A DNA stretch of 42,243 nt, from positions 1-42,243 of the forward strand of contig NZ_JAAGRY010000023.1 in assembly GCF_015707995.1 (NCBI RefSeq), given 5' to 3'. The notes under the pieces are model-generated. The model was not told the DNA's origin. It searched no databases and worked only from the letters and a program-made list of their open reading frames with translations. The first letter of the stretch is position 1, and every line of letters starts with the position of its first letter. A program made the translations under genes and the position numbers. Shown here in pieces: positions 26,389 to 34,115 of the stretch. This DNA comes from Microbacterium paulum. Lineage in GTDB: Bacteria > Actinomycetota > Actinomycetes > Actinomycetales > Microbacteriaceae.

Positions 26389-27675
26389 TCAGTGAGTGGT
26401 TCTCTCGAACCGTCCGGCGAAGGTGATCGCGAACGCGTTCAGCGCGGGCTTCCACCTCATCACCCAGCGTGCCCTCCCGCCGCCGGTCGGGTCAAGCGAC
26501 CTTGTCACGAGATACAAGCACTTCAACGCCGCTTGCTCGTTCGGGAAGTGGCCGCGGGCTCGAACGGCCCGCCGATAGCGGGCGTTGATGGACTCGATCG
26601 CGTTGGTCGTGCAGATCACGCGGCGGATCTCGACGTCGTACTCCAGGAAGGGCACGAACTCCGCCCAAGAGTTGCGCCAGAGCTGCACGATCGCTGGATA
26701 CCGCCCGCCCCACTCGGCGGCGAACTCCTCGAACCGATCCTTCGCGGCCTGCTCGGACGGGGCCGTATAGACCGGTCTGAGCGCTTTCACGATGCCGTCG
26801 CGATGCTGCCGGCCCGCATAGCGGAACGAGTTGCGGATCAGGTGGACGATGCACTGCTGCACCACCGTCCGCTCCCAGGTCGTGTTGATCGCCTCCGGGA
26901 GACCCTTCAGCCCGTCGCAGACCGCGATGAGGACGTCCTCGACCCCGCGATTCTTCAGCTCGGTCAACACCTGCAGCCAGAACCGTGCTCCCTCGCCGCC
27001 GTCTCCGGCCCAGATCCCGAGGATGTCGCGTTCCCCGGCCGTGGTCACTCCCATCACGACGTAGAACGGGGTATTGCGGACCTGCCCGTCACGGACCTTC
27101 ACGACGATCGCGTCGACGAAGATCACCGGATACAACGAATCCAACGGACGCGAAGCCCACTCGGCGAGCTCGCCGGCGACTTTCTCGGTGATGCGGCTGA
27201 TGGTGTCTTTGGAGACCTTCGCGCCATAGACCTCATCGAAATGCGCCGCGATCTCCCCGGTCGTCAGTCCCCGAGCGGTCAACGAGAGGACGATCTGGTC
27301 GACCCCGTCCAGCCGACGTTTGCGTTTCGGGACGACGATGGGCTCGAAAGAGCCGTCGCGACCCCTGGGGACCTCGATCTCGACGGGGCCGATCTCCGTC
27401 AGCACGGTCTTCACCCGGGTCCCGTTGCGCATGTTCTCTGCGATCGGGGTCCCGCCGTGTTCATGGCCGAGATGCTCGGTCAACTCCGCGTCCAACGCGG
27501 TCTCGAGCACGTTCTTCGTGAACTGGCTGAGCAGGCCACCCGGCCCGGTCAGGCTCACGCCCTGGCCCCTCGCCTGCGCGAGCAGCCGCTGGGCGAGTTC
27601 CTTCTGATCGATGATCTCCCCGGTCACGGGATCAATCATCTCGTCGTCAAAGACGACATCGGTCGCGACAGTCAC
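26389..27675 (-). CDS. IS256-family (mutator-type) transposase
   Basis: About 428 residues, the full family length. Catalytic DDE residues can be placed: the first Asp in IFVDAIVVKVRDG, the second in AVCDGLKGLPEAI, and the Glu in TTNAIESINARYRRAVRARG. The N-terminal part carries LETALDAELTEHLGHEHGG, and the middle WAGDGGEGARFWLQVLTELK and QQCIVHLIRNS are mutator-type hallmarks. GTG at 27675 is chosen because AAGGAG then lies six bases upstream; ATG at 27681 would touch the AAGGAG directly. The gene is intact, so the element may be active. Confidence 0.95.
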   Translation of the reverse strand: MTVATDVVFDDEMIDPVTGEIIDQKELAQRLLAQARGQGVSLTGPGGLLSQFTKNVLETALDAELTEHLGHEHGGTPIAENMRNGTRVKTVLTEIGPVEIEVPRGRDGSFEPIVVPKRKRRLDGVDQIVLSLTARGLTTGEIAAHFDEVYGAKVSKDTISRITEKVAGELAEWASRPLDSLYPVIFVDAIVVKVRDGQVRNTPFYVVMGVTTAGERDILGIWAGDGGEGARFWLQVLTELKNRGVEDVLIAVCDGLKGLPEAINTTWERTVVQQCIVHLIRNSFRYAGRQHRDGIVKALRPVYTAPSEQAAKDRFEEFAAEWGGRYPAIVQLWRNSWAEFVPFLEYDVEIRRVICTTNAIESINARYRRAVRARGHFPNEQAALKCLYLVTRSLDPTGGGRARWVMRWKPALNAFAITFAGRFERTTH

Positions 27676-27696
27676 GGCCATCTCCTTACGGATCAG

Positions 27697-27730
27697 GCCG
27701 GACCCCACACACCGTTATTCAGACAGTCCC
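27697..27730. repeat. Terminal inverted repeat, right end of the IS256-type element
   Basis: 34 bases ending CAGACAGTCCC; complementary to the left repeat apart from a few positions around TATTCA. Confidence 0.9.
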
Positions 27731-27803
27731 CTATCGGTGGATCGAGGCTTAGCGGTCATCCTTCGTGCGCAGAGATCAGCGACGCCACCGTGGGGCACGC
27801 TCG

Positions 27804-27979
27804 GATGAAATGTCCAGATGGACATCGCGTGGACATTTCATCTGCAAAATGGACATCTCAGAAGAATCCCTACTGTAGGGTACGGCTCGACTTGTCCACC
27901 GCGCCCGCAGCAGAGCGGGCTATCGACTCGAGAAATGTCCAGGTGCTGCAGCCTCATCGTTGCGAGAAGATGTCCACGT
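27804..27979 (+). repeat. Palindromic element A
   Basis: It opens with a perfect 13-base inverted repeat, GATGAAATGTCCA at 27804-27816 and TGGACATTTCATC at 27830-27842, around a 13-base loop that itself has TGGACA. It continues GCAAAATGGACATCTCAG and CCCTACTGTAGGG (a tight palindrome at 27869-27881). Two further TGTCCA copies follow to about 27976. Elements B (35411) and C (38113) share its order of motifs in the same orientation. It fills most of the 370-base gap between the IS and the cmtR-like gene. Confidence 0.75.
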
Positions 27980-28073
27980 CACCTTGCGGTGCGACCTCAC
28001 GTGACCGGCAAGCTCGCACGCATCGGATGCCCGTTGCCTTCGAAGGTCGGAGACCGCATCCCGACCTCCATCG

Positions 28074-28103
28074 ATACAGCCATCACTGTATGATCAGCAG
28101 ATG
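28074..28103 (+). promoter_or_regulatory. Operator and leaderless promoter of the cmtR-like gene
   Basis: An inverted repeat ATACAG-N6-CTGTAT at 28074-28091 overlaps a -10 hexamer TATGAT at 28089-28094, which lies six bases before the ATG at 28101. A bound ArsR-type dimer would cover the -10 box. Palindrome and box are seen; binding by the encoded regulator is inferred. Confidence 0.65.
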
Positions 28104-28454
28104 CTGACCATGACCACCCGTCTCGACGTGATGAATCGCCTCGGCCGCGCCATGGCCGACCCGTCTCGATCCCGCATTCTGATGACCCTGCTTGAGGGGC
28201 CGAGCTATCCGGCCGTGCTGGCTCGCGATCTCGAGCTGACCCGCTCGAACGTCTCGAATCATCTGACATGTCTTCGCGATTGCGGGATCGTTGTTGCGGA
28301 ACCAGAAGGCCGGCAAACTCGCTACGAGATCTCCGACCCGCACCTCACTGCTGCTCTCACCGCGCTCGTTGACGTCGCCCTGGCGGTTGACGAGAATGCC
28401 CCATGCCTGGACTCCACTTGCACCGCCCCCGGCTGCTGTGAGGTCGCACCATGA
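28101..28454 (+). CDS. cmtR: CmtR-like ArsR-family metal sensor
   Basis: A 117-residue winged-helix repressor closely patterned on Mycobacterium tuberculosis CmtR, which senses cadmium and lead. The three metal-ligand cysteines of CmtR are found at the same residue numbers: Cys57 and Cys61 in the recognition helix (SNVSNHLTCLRDCGIVV) and Cys102 in the tail (ENAPCLDSTC). The tail carries three more cysteines (STC, GCC), so binding may be extended or altered. Metal binding would release the operator and turn on the downstream exporter. The gene overlaps that exporter by four bases (ATGA). Confidence 0.88.
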   Translation: MLTMTTRLDVMNRLGRAMADPSRSRILMTLLEGPSYPAVLARDLELTRSNVSNHLTCLRDCGIVVAEPEGRQTRYEISDPHLTAALTALVDVALAVDENAPCLDSTCTAPGCCEVAP

Positions 28455-29092
28455 CCGCACTGGCGACTGAACGCCGTGAACGGCTACACCGCCGCGTCCG
28501 TTTCATCGTGGCGTTCACCATCACCTACAACGTCATCGAAGCGATAGTCGCCATCACCGCGGGGATGCTCGCGTCCTCGGCGGCGCTCATCGGCTTCGGC
28601 CTGGACTCCGTCGTGGAGGTACTCTCCGCGGTCGCCATCGCCTGGCAATTCACACGCAAGGACCCCGAGCGTTGGGAGAAGGCCACCGTCCGTGCCATCG
28701 GCCTCGCCTTCTTCGCCCTCGCCGCCTACGTCAGCATCGATGCGATCCTCAGTCTCATCTCGCAAGAAGGCCCGGAACACAGCCCTCTCGGTATCGGGAT
28801 CACCGCCCTCAGTTTGCTCGTGATGCCTCTGCTCGCCTCGTTCGAAATACGCACCGGTCGCGAGCTCGGTTCCAAGAGTGTTCTCGCTGACGCACGCCAA
28901 TTGATGCTGTGTGTCTACCTCTCGGGAGCCGTGTTCATCGGCCTCATCCTGAACAGCCTCTTCGGATGGTGGTGGGCAGACTCCGTCGCCGCCCTCATCG
29001 TCGCCGCCCTGGCCATCCGCGAGGGCATCGAGGCGTGGCGTGGTGACGTCGAGTCACCGTTCGAGGTACTCACCGAGATGAAAGACGAATAG
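28451..29092 (+). CDS. Cation diffusion facilitator-type transporter
   Basis: A 213-residue membrane protein with six predicted helices, the size of a CDF transporter lacking the C-terminal cytosolic domain. Two acidic transport-site motifs can be placed: GFGLDSVVEVLS in helix 2 and SVLADARQLMLCVYLSG in helix 5, in place of the usual HxxxD/DxxxD pairs. Translational coupling to the cmtR-like sensor implies export of the metal it senses (cadmium, lead or zinc; inference). No signal peptide. Confidence 0.87.
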   Translation: MTALATERRERLHRRVRFIVAFTITYNVIEAIVAITAGMLASSAALIGFGLDSVVEVLSAVAIAWQFTRKDPERWEKATVRAIGLAFFALAAYVSIDAILSLISQEGPEHSPLGIGITALSLLVMPLLASFEIRTGRELGSKSVLADARQLMLCVYLSGAVFIGLILNSLFGWWWADSVAALIVAALAIREGIEAWRGDVESPFEVLTEMKDE

Positions 29093-29147
29093 GCCAGACC
29101 GTTTCCACCGCAGGGTCTCGGGAATGATGGGCTCTATCGTCGGCTTA

Positions 29148-29177
29148 CATACCCTAGGGGGGTATGGTATAGGTATG
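29148..29177 (+). promoter_or_regulatory. CsoR operator and leaderless promoter of the copper operon
   Basis: CATACCC-TAGGG-GGGTATG at 29148-29166 is a perfect 7+7 palindrome of the G/C-tract kind bound by CsoR. It overlaps a -10 hexamer TATGGT at 29163-29168, six bases before the csoR ATG at 29175. Repression by blocking RNA polymerase fits this layout. Confidence 0.8.
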
Positions 29178-29456
29178 CACGGCTACGACGGCAATAAGGA
29201 CGACCTGCAACAGCGGCTTAGACGCATCGAGGGCCAGGTGCGAGGTATCGCGCGGATGGTCGAGGAGGACAAGTACTGCATCGACATCCTCACCCAGGTG
29301 TCCGCAGCGACAAAGGCTCTTGAGACGGTCGCGCTGTCTCTGCTGGGCGATCACTTGCGCCACTGTGTCGCGGAGGCAAGCGCCGAAGGCGGCCAGGTCG
29401 CTGCCGAAAAGATCCGTGAAGCTAACGACGCGATCGCCCGTCTCGTCCGTTCCTGA
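29175..29456 (+). CDS. csoR: CsoR copper-sensing repressor
   Basis: A 93-residue all-helical repressor. The copper(I) ligands Cys-His-Cys are present: Cys35 (DKYCIDIL), His60 and Cys64 (GDHLRHCV), matching the CsoR fingerprint; RLRRIEGQVRGI near 14-25 supplies the DNA-contact arginines. Copper binding releases the operator. The start is placed at ATG 29175 rather than upstream because the operator and -10 box lie there. It leads an operon with the chaperone, ATPase and lipoprotein genes. Confidence 0.95.
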   Translation: MHGYDGNKDDLQQRLRRIEGQVRGIARMVEEDKYCIDILTQVSAATKALETVALSLLGDHLRHCVAEASAEGGQVAAEKIREANDAIARLVRS

Positions 29457-29487
29457 TCACCCCCACCCAACCCTTGGAGGAAACACC

Positions 29488-29811
29488 ATGACTGACCACA
29501 TCGACCTCGGTCTGAAAGACACCACGGCTGGTTGCGCGTGCTGCGCCACATCCACGGTTGCCGAGACCCCGGTCCCGATGCCCGCTGCAGTGACGGATGA
29601 CATTCTGGTGTCGGGGATGACGTGCTCGCACTGCGTGTCCAGCGTCACCGAGCAACTGACCGGCATCGACGGCGTGCAGAGCGTGACCGTTGAACTGAAC
29701 GCCGGCGGGACATCCCGCGTCACCATTCACAGCGCCAGCGCGCTTGACCCTGCACAGGTGAAGGCAGCCGTCGACGAGGCCGGGTACGCCCTGGCTGACA
29801 GCCCGGTCTAG
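29488..29811 (+). CDS. copZ: CopZ-like heavy-metal-associated (HMA) protein
   Basis: A 107-residue cytosolic protein with a C-terminal HMA domain (about residues 37-107) holding the metal motif GMTCSHC, Cys46 and Cys49. A 36-residue N-terminal extension contains a second cysteine cluster, GCACCATS, with three cysteines. A chaperone that carries copper(I) to the neighbouring ATPase is the expected role. GGAGG lies seven bases before the ATG. It sits between csoR and the ATPase gene, the usual place. Confidence 0.9.
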   Translation: MTDHIDLGLKDTTAGCACCATSTVAETPVPMPAAVTDDILVSGMTCSHCVSSVTEQLTGIDGVQSVTVELNAGGTSRVTIHSASALDPAQVKAAVDEAGYALADSPV

Positions 29812-29850
29812 ACACTTCGAACGCAACGCAACGCAACGAAGGAGGCTCTG

Positions 29851-31995
29851 ATGAGCCAGCACGACCACTCCCATACTCCCGCCGACCGCAGCGGGGACGC
29901 CGCTACGACTGCGACTGCGCACGATCATGCGGCCATGACCCAGCACGGTCACCACGACGACCGGGCACCGGCCGCGGGCCAGTCCGGGCAGGGCCACGCT
30001 GATCATGGCGGCCACGCCGGGCACGGAGATCATGTGGCTCGGTTCCGGCGGCTGTTTTGGATCATGCTGGTCCTCGCCGTTCCGGTGATCGTTTTCTCGA
30101 CGATGTTCTCGATGCTGATCGGCTACCCGCTGCCGGATGCCGCGTGGGTGGGCTGGGTGTCCCCGATCCTCGGAACGGTCATGTATGTGTGGGGTGGTGC
30201 CCCGTTCCTGACCGGCGCTGTCAGCGAGCTGCGCGCACGCAAGCCCGGGATGATGCTGCTGATCGCCCTGGCGATCACCGTCGCGTTCGTCGCCTCCTGG
30301 GGTGCGAGCCTCGGCGTGCTGGATCACGAGCTGGACTTCTGGTGGGAGCTGGCGCTGCTGATCGTCATCATGCTCCTGGGCCACTGGATCGAGATGCGCT
30401 CCCTCGCCCAAACCACCTCCGCGCTCGACTCCCTCGCCGCCCTCCTGCCGGATGAGGCAGAGAAGGTCGAGGGGAACACCACCGTCACTGTTCCTCCGTC
30501 CGACCTGCAGGTGGGAGACGTCGTCGTCGTTCGCCCGGGAGGACGGGTGCCGGCAGATGGTCGCGTTGTGCAGGGCTCAGCCAGCATGGACGAGTCGATG
30601 ATCACCGGTGAGTCCCGCCCGGTGCGCCGCAGCGACGGGGACCAGGTGATCGCCGGGACCGTCGCCACAGACTCTGGGGTGCGGGTGGAAGTCACCGCGG
30701 TTGGTGAGGACACCGCCCTCGCCGGAATCCAGAAGCTCGTCACCGAGGCACAGAACTCCTCCTCTCGCGCGCAGCGGCTCGCTGACCGCGCCGCGGGATG
30801 GTTGTTCTGGTTCGCGCTTGTCGCTGCCGCCATCACCGCGGTGGTGTGGACGGTGCTGGGGTTCCCGGATGACGCCGTCGTTCGCACGATCACTGTGCTG
30901 GTGATCGCGTGCCCGCACGCCCTCGGGTTGGCGATTCCCCTGGTGGTGTCGATCGCTACCGAACGCGCCGCTCGCGCCGGGGTGCTGGTGAAGGACCGGT
31001 TGGCGTTGGAGAGCATGCGTACTGTCGACGCGGTTCTGTTTGACAAGACCGGCACCCTCACCAAGGGCACTCCTGCCGTCACCGCTATCGACCCCATCGA
31101 CGGCACTGATCCGAATGAGCTGCTCGCGCTGGCGGCCGCTGCGGAAGCGGACTCCGAACATCCCCTCGCCCGGGCGATCGTCAACGCCGCGAAGCAAAAG
31201 CAGCTCACCGTGCCCGGCTCGACCGACTTTGAGTCCTCGCCAGCTGTGGGTGTGCGTGCCCTGGTGAATGGGCGCACCGTGCAGGTGGGTGGGCCGTACC
31301 TGCTCGAGCAGGAGGGTGCGATCGAGTTGCCCGTCGCGGACGAGTGGCGCGAGGAGGGTGCGATCATTCTCCACGTCCTTATCGACGGAACTGTGGCGGG
31401 TGCGCTGAGGCTTGCTGACGAGATCCGCCCGGAGTCGCGTGCCGCAGTCGCCGCTCTTCAGGGCCGCGGGGTGCAGGTGGTCATGATCACCGGTGATGCG
31501 GAAGCGGTCGCCGCGTCCGTGGCCGCAGAACTCGGCATCGACCGGTTCTTCGCCGGTGTCCGTCCGGAGGACAAGGCCTCGAAGGTAAAGAAGTTGCAGA
31601 GCGAGGGTCGCAAGGTCGCGATGGTGGGTGACGGCGTCAACGATGCCCCCGCCCTCGCGCAGGCCGACGTCGGTATCGCCATCGGCGCAGGCACTGATGT
31701 CGCGATCGCGTCGGCCGGAGTGATCCTCGCGAGCGATGATCCCCGGTCGGTGGTGTCGGTGATCGAATTGTCTCGGGCCAGCTACCGGAAGATGAAGCAG
31801 AACCTCTGGTGGGCAGCCGGCTACAACATGATCTCGGTACCGCTGGCCGCGGGGGTGCTCGCCCCGATCGGTTTCGTGCTGCCCATGTCGGTGGGCGCGA
31901 TCCTGATGTCGCTGTCCACCATTGTGGTTGCCCTGAACGCCCAGCTGCTGCGGCGATTGGATCTCAGCCCGGAAGCCGTCATTGGTCGCCGCTGA
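29851..31995 (+). CDS. copB: CopB-type copper-translocating P1B ATPase
   Basis: A 714-residue pump. The N-terminus is His-rich (HDHSHTPAD, GHHDDR, HADHGGHAGHGDH) instead of an HMA domain. The membrane metal motif is CPH at residues 354-356 (IACPHALG), the mark of P1B-3 (CopB) ATPases, while CopA has CPC. TGES at 252-255 is the actuator loop, DKTGT with phosphorylated Asp398 the P-domain, SEHP the nucleotide-binding histidine motif, and GDGVND the hinge. Helices 7-8 carry AAGYNMISVPLAAG and MSVGAILMSLSTIVVALNA. P1B-3 enzymes export copper or silver. GGAGG lies before the ATG. Confidence 0.95.
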   Translation: MSQHDHSHTPADRSGDAATTATAHDHAAMTQHGHHDDRAPAAGQSGQGHADHGGHAGHGDHVARFRRLFWIMLVLAVPVIVFSTMFSMLIGYPLPDAAWVGWVSPILGTVMYVWGGAPFLTGAVSELRARKPGMMLLIALAITVAFVASWGASLGVLDHELDFWWELALLIVIMLLGHWIEMRSLAQTTSALDSLAALLPDEAEKVEGNTTVTVPPSDLQVGDVVVVRPGGRVPADGRVVQGSASMDESMITGESRPVRRSDGDQVIAGTVATDSGVRVEVTAVGEDTALAGIQKLVTEAQNSSSRAQRLADRAAGWLFWFALVAAAITAVVWTVLGFPDDAVVRTITVLVIACPHALGLAIPLVVSIATERAARAGVLVKDRLALESMRTVDAVLFDKTGTLTKGTPAVTAIDPIDGTDPNELLALAAAAEADSEHPLARAIVNAAKQKQLTVPGSTDFESSPAVGVRALVNGRTVQVGGPYLLEQEGAIELPVADEWREEGAIILHVLIDGTVAGALRLADEIRPESRAAVAALQGRGVQVVMITGDAEAVAASVAAELGIDRFFAGVRPEDKASKVKKLQSEGRKVAMVGDGVNDAPALAQADVGIAIGAGTDVAIASAGVILASDDPRSVVSVIELSRASYRKMKQNLWWAAGYNMISVPLAAGVLAPIGFVLPMSVGAILMSLSTIVVALNAQLLRRLDLSPEAVIGRR

Positions 31996-32032
31996 CCGGG
32001 GTGCCGTACCGTAGAAGGACGAGGGAGGTGAC

Positions 32033-32482
32033 ATGTCGCTGATCGCACTCACGGAGCAACTCCGTGCCGGCCGTTCTATGGCCCGCACGCTGCTTTTGCT
32101 GATCGCTCTTACCGGCGCCGTCATCGTTGGCCTGTTGGCGATGCACTCCCTCAACACCCACACCGCCGCGCAAGCCGGTCATCACTCCGCCGTGGCGGCC
32201 GACGTCCATGGCGCAACTCTCGAGGATGCGCACGCCTCAACCGGACCCGCTGCCGCCGCGGTGGATGAAACGTGCGCGGACTGCGGCACGGGCCACTCGA
32301 CCATGCTCGCTATGGCGTGTGTTCTGGCTCTCCTGGCGACGGTGCTGCTCCTGGCACGGATGCGCGGCGCACAACGATGGCTCGCGCTCCTTCCGCGCCC
32401 GGGACCGCCCGCGGCCGCGCCTCCGGTTGGCACCTGTCTTCGACCTCCCTCGCTCACTGCTCTCTGCATTAGCCGTACGTGA
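32033..32482 (+). CDS. DUF6153-family small membrane protein
   Basis: A 149-residue protein with an N-terminal hydrophobic segment (LLLLIALTGAVIVGLLAMHSL), a His- and Ala-rich outer part (AGHHSAVAADVHGA) with a CADCGTGHS cysteine pair, and a second hydrophobic segment ending in RPPSLTALCISRT. This is the layout of DUF6153 proteins, often found beside copper genes. The His and Cys residues could bind metal outside the cell (inference). GGAGG precedes the ATG. Confidence 0.75.
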   Translation: MSLIALTEQLRAGRSMARTLLLLIALTGAVIVGLLAMHSLNTHTAAQAGHHSAVAADVHGATLEDAHASTGPAAAAVDETCADCGTGHSTMLAMACVLALLATVLLLARMRGAQRWLALLPRPGPPAAAPPVGTCLRPPSLTALCISRT

Positions 32483-32581
32483 TGCGGTGGAGCCTCGGCA
32501 ACTTTGCCCCGGCTCCGTCCGCGCATGCGCCTGGTCAACCCTGACCGGCGCACCCTTCACGTACCCCTTTGGAGAACCCTG

Positions 32582-33223
32582 ATGAGAATTCGTACCGCGG
32601 CGACCGCCGCACTGGCCCTGGCCACCGCCCTCACTCTCGCCGGCTGCGCAGGCAACAGCGGCTCCAGCTCCGAGTCCATGCCCGGCATGGACCACGGCAG
32701 CAGCTCCTCGCCCTCCGTAGTGATGGCGGACTTCAACGACGCGGATGTGATGTTCGCGCAGATGATGATCCCGCATCACCAGCAGGCCGTCGAAATGGCC
32801 GACATGATCCTTGCCAAAGACGACATCGACGAGGGTGTGCTCACGCTCGCCGAGGACATCAAGGCCGCCCAGCAGCCGGAGATCGAGCAGCTGCAGGGAT
32901 GGCTGGACGAGTGGGGTGCCGACACGGACACCGAGTCCATGGGCGGCATGGACCACGGTGACGGCATGATGAGCGACGACGACATGCAAACTCTCGAAGC
33001 CGCGACCGGAACTGACGCGTCCCGCTTGTTCCTCGAGCAGATGACGATGCATCACGAGGGTGCCATCACGATGGCGCAAGACGAAGTCGACAGACAACGG
33101 CCAGAACACAGACGCGGTCGCGATGGCACAGACCATCGTCGAGACGCAGACCGCCGAGATCGCCACCATGCAGGAGCTGCTCGCGCAGCTCTAACGCACC
33201 CCGGTGAGGGGCACCCCGTATAG
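32582..33223 (+). CDS. DUF305 lipoprotein with frameshifted C-terminus
   Basis: A lipoprotein signal (LALATALTLAGC) leads to a metal-binding-type DUF305 domain with HHQQAVEMADMIL (about 60-75) and MTMHHEGAITMAQ (about 145-160), rich in Met and His. The reading frame from ATG 32582 runs to 33223, but its last 40 residues are arginine/histidine-rich and unlike the family. A 4-base tandem duplication, GACAGACA at 33089-33096, shifts the frame: removing one GACA restores DNGQNTDAVAMAQTIVE and ends LLAQL at TAA 33192-33194. The intact form would be about 202 residues; the rest of the domain is unaffected, so partial function is possible. Confidence 0.88.
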   Translation: MRIRTAATAALALATALTLAGCAGNSGSSSESMPGMDHGSSSSPSVVMADFNDADVMFAQMMIPHHQQAVEMADMILAKDDIDEGVLTLAEDIKAAQQPEIEQLQGWLDEWGADTDTESMGGMDHGDGMMSDDDMQTLEAATGTDASRLFLEQMTMHHEGAITMAQDEVDRQRPEHRRGRDGTDHRRDADRRDRHHAGAARAALTHPGEGHPV

Positions 33224-33235
33224 GTGCCTCTCACC
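33203..33235 (+). terminator. Hairpin after the DUF305 gene
   Basis: GGTGAGGGGCAC at 33203-33214 pairs with GTGCCTCTCACC at 33224-33235 (11 of 12), with a 9-base loop. There is no T-run, so it may be an intrinsic terminator of the weak GC-rich kind or an mRNA stem between the two lipoprotein genes. Confidence 0.5.
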
Positions 33236-33255
33236 CCGGACTCGAAAGGGTGCGT

Positions 33256-34092
33256 ATGCGCATTCCCCTGCGCGCGACAGCGGTCCTCGTCGCGCTTCTG
33301 ACTCTGTCCCTCACCGGTTGCACTGCTGGCGCGCCGCCTTCCACCGGCACCGACCACGCGACCGTACTGCCACACGTGCACGCCATCGTGCCCGCCCCAG
33401 ACGGTGACGGCTTCCTGCTTGGCACCCACGACGGCGTCTACACCGCGACCTCGGCCGGGCAGCTCGGCACCCGCGTCGGCCGCGACAACCTCGACGCCAT
33501 GGGATTGACCGCGGTCGGCAGTGACCTCATCGCCTCCGGTCACCCCGGCACCCTCACACCCACCGAACTCGGTGACCAGAACTTGGGCATCATCCGCAGT
33601 CGTGACGGGGGCGACACCTGGGATCCGGTCGCGTTCACCGGGGAGAAGGACTTCCACGCCCTCGCCGCCGGCCCTGACGGCACCCTCTACGCACAGGCCA
33701 CGGGCAACAACGTGGTCCTGGCAAGCTCCGACCTCGGTGTCAGTTGGACCCCGACCGGCGGCGCACTGCTCGCGTTCGCGATCGTCGTTGACGCCACCGG
33801 CCGCATCATCGCCACTACGCCGGACGGACCTCAGGCCAGCACCGACCGGGGCGTAACGTTCACCCCACTTCCAGCCGCACCGAGTCTGTATCCCATCGCC
33901 GCATCCCCCGACCACCAGCGACTCGTGGGCGTGGACAGCAAAGGCACCATCTGGAGCAGCACCACCAGTGACACGACCTGGCAAGACGTCGGAACCGTGC
34001 ACCGCTCCGCCCAGGCGATCGCCACCACCGACGCCGGAGACATCCTCGTCATCGACGACAGCGGACTCAGCCTGATGCCCTCCTCCAGCTAA
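33256..34092 (+). CDS. F510_1955-type BNR-repeat lipoprotein
   Basis: A 278-residue exported lipoprotein: signal segment AVLVALLTLSLTGC with lipobox LTGC. The mature part has beta-propeller/sialidase-like BNR repeats: SRDGGDTWDPVA near 115-125, ASSDLGVSWTP near 155-165 and ASTDRGVTFTP near 195-205. This kind of protein is called F510_1955 family glycosylhydrolase in databases and commonly sits next to DUF305 genes in copper islands. No enzymatic activity is established. ATG 33256 is chosen because GAAAGG lies six bases upstream; GTG 33250 is too close to it. Confidence 0.82.
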   Translation: MRIPLRATAVLVALLTLSLTGCTAGAPPSTGTDHATVLPHVHAIVPAPDGDGFLLGTHDGVYTATSAGQLGTRVGRDNLDAMGLTAVGSDLIASGHPGTLTPTELGDQNLGIIRSRDGGDTWDPVAFTGEKDFHALAAGPDGTLYAQATGNNVVLASSDLGVSWTPTGGALLAFAIVVDATGRIIATTPDGPQASTDRGVTFTPLPAAPSLYPIAASPDHQRLVGVDSKGTIWSSTTSDTTWQDVGTVHRSAQAIATTDAGDILVIDDSGLSLMPSSS

Positions 34093-34115
34093 CACTCAAC
34101 CGAAAGTCACCACGT

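Larger units (their letters stand above)
26347..27730 (-). mobile_element. IS256-family insertion sequence, 1384 bp
   Basis: A complete-looking element: one full transposase gene between 34-base inverted repeats at 26347-26380 and 27697-27730, which share GGGACTGTC at the tip and CGGTGTGTGGGGTCCGGC inside, with a few mismatches between. IS256-type insertions normally make an 8-9 base target duplication, but the flanks (CCGGTACC on the left, CTATCGGT on the right) do not match. The left end truncates an SDR gene whose missing part is not found beyond the right end. This suggests an adjacent deletion or recombination between copies after insertion. Confidence 0.92.

Noticed and set aside
26337..27740. 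Target-site duplication of the IS256-type element
   Set aside because: Direct comparison of the ten bases on either side gives no shared repeat.
28101..28454. Arsenic-type ArsR repressor
   Set aside because: The ELCVCDL-type arsenic site is absent; the cysteine positions 57, 61 and 102 match CmtR instead.
29093..29174. Riboswitch ahead of csoR
   Set aside because: The gap is 82 bases and contains a palindromic operator and -10 box that place the transcript start at the start codon, leaving no leader RNA.
29851..31995. CopA-type copper(I) ATPase
   Set aside because: The membrane motif is CPH with a His-rich N-terminus and no HMA domain, which marks the CopB (P1B-3) group.
32483..32581. Small gene between the DUF6153 and DUF305 genes
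   Set aside because: The 99-base gap has no start codon with a ribosome binding site other than the one for DUF305.
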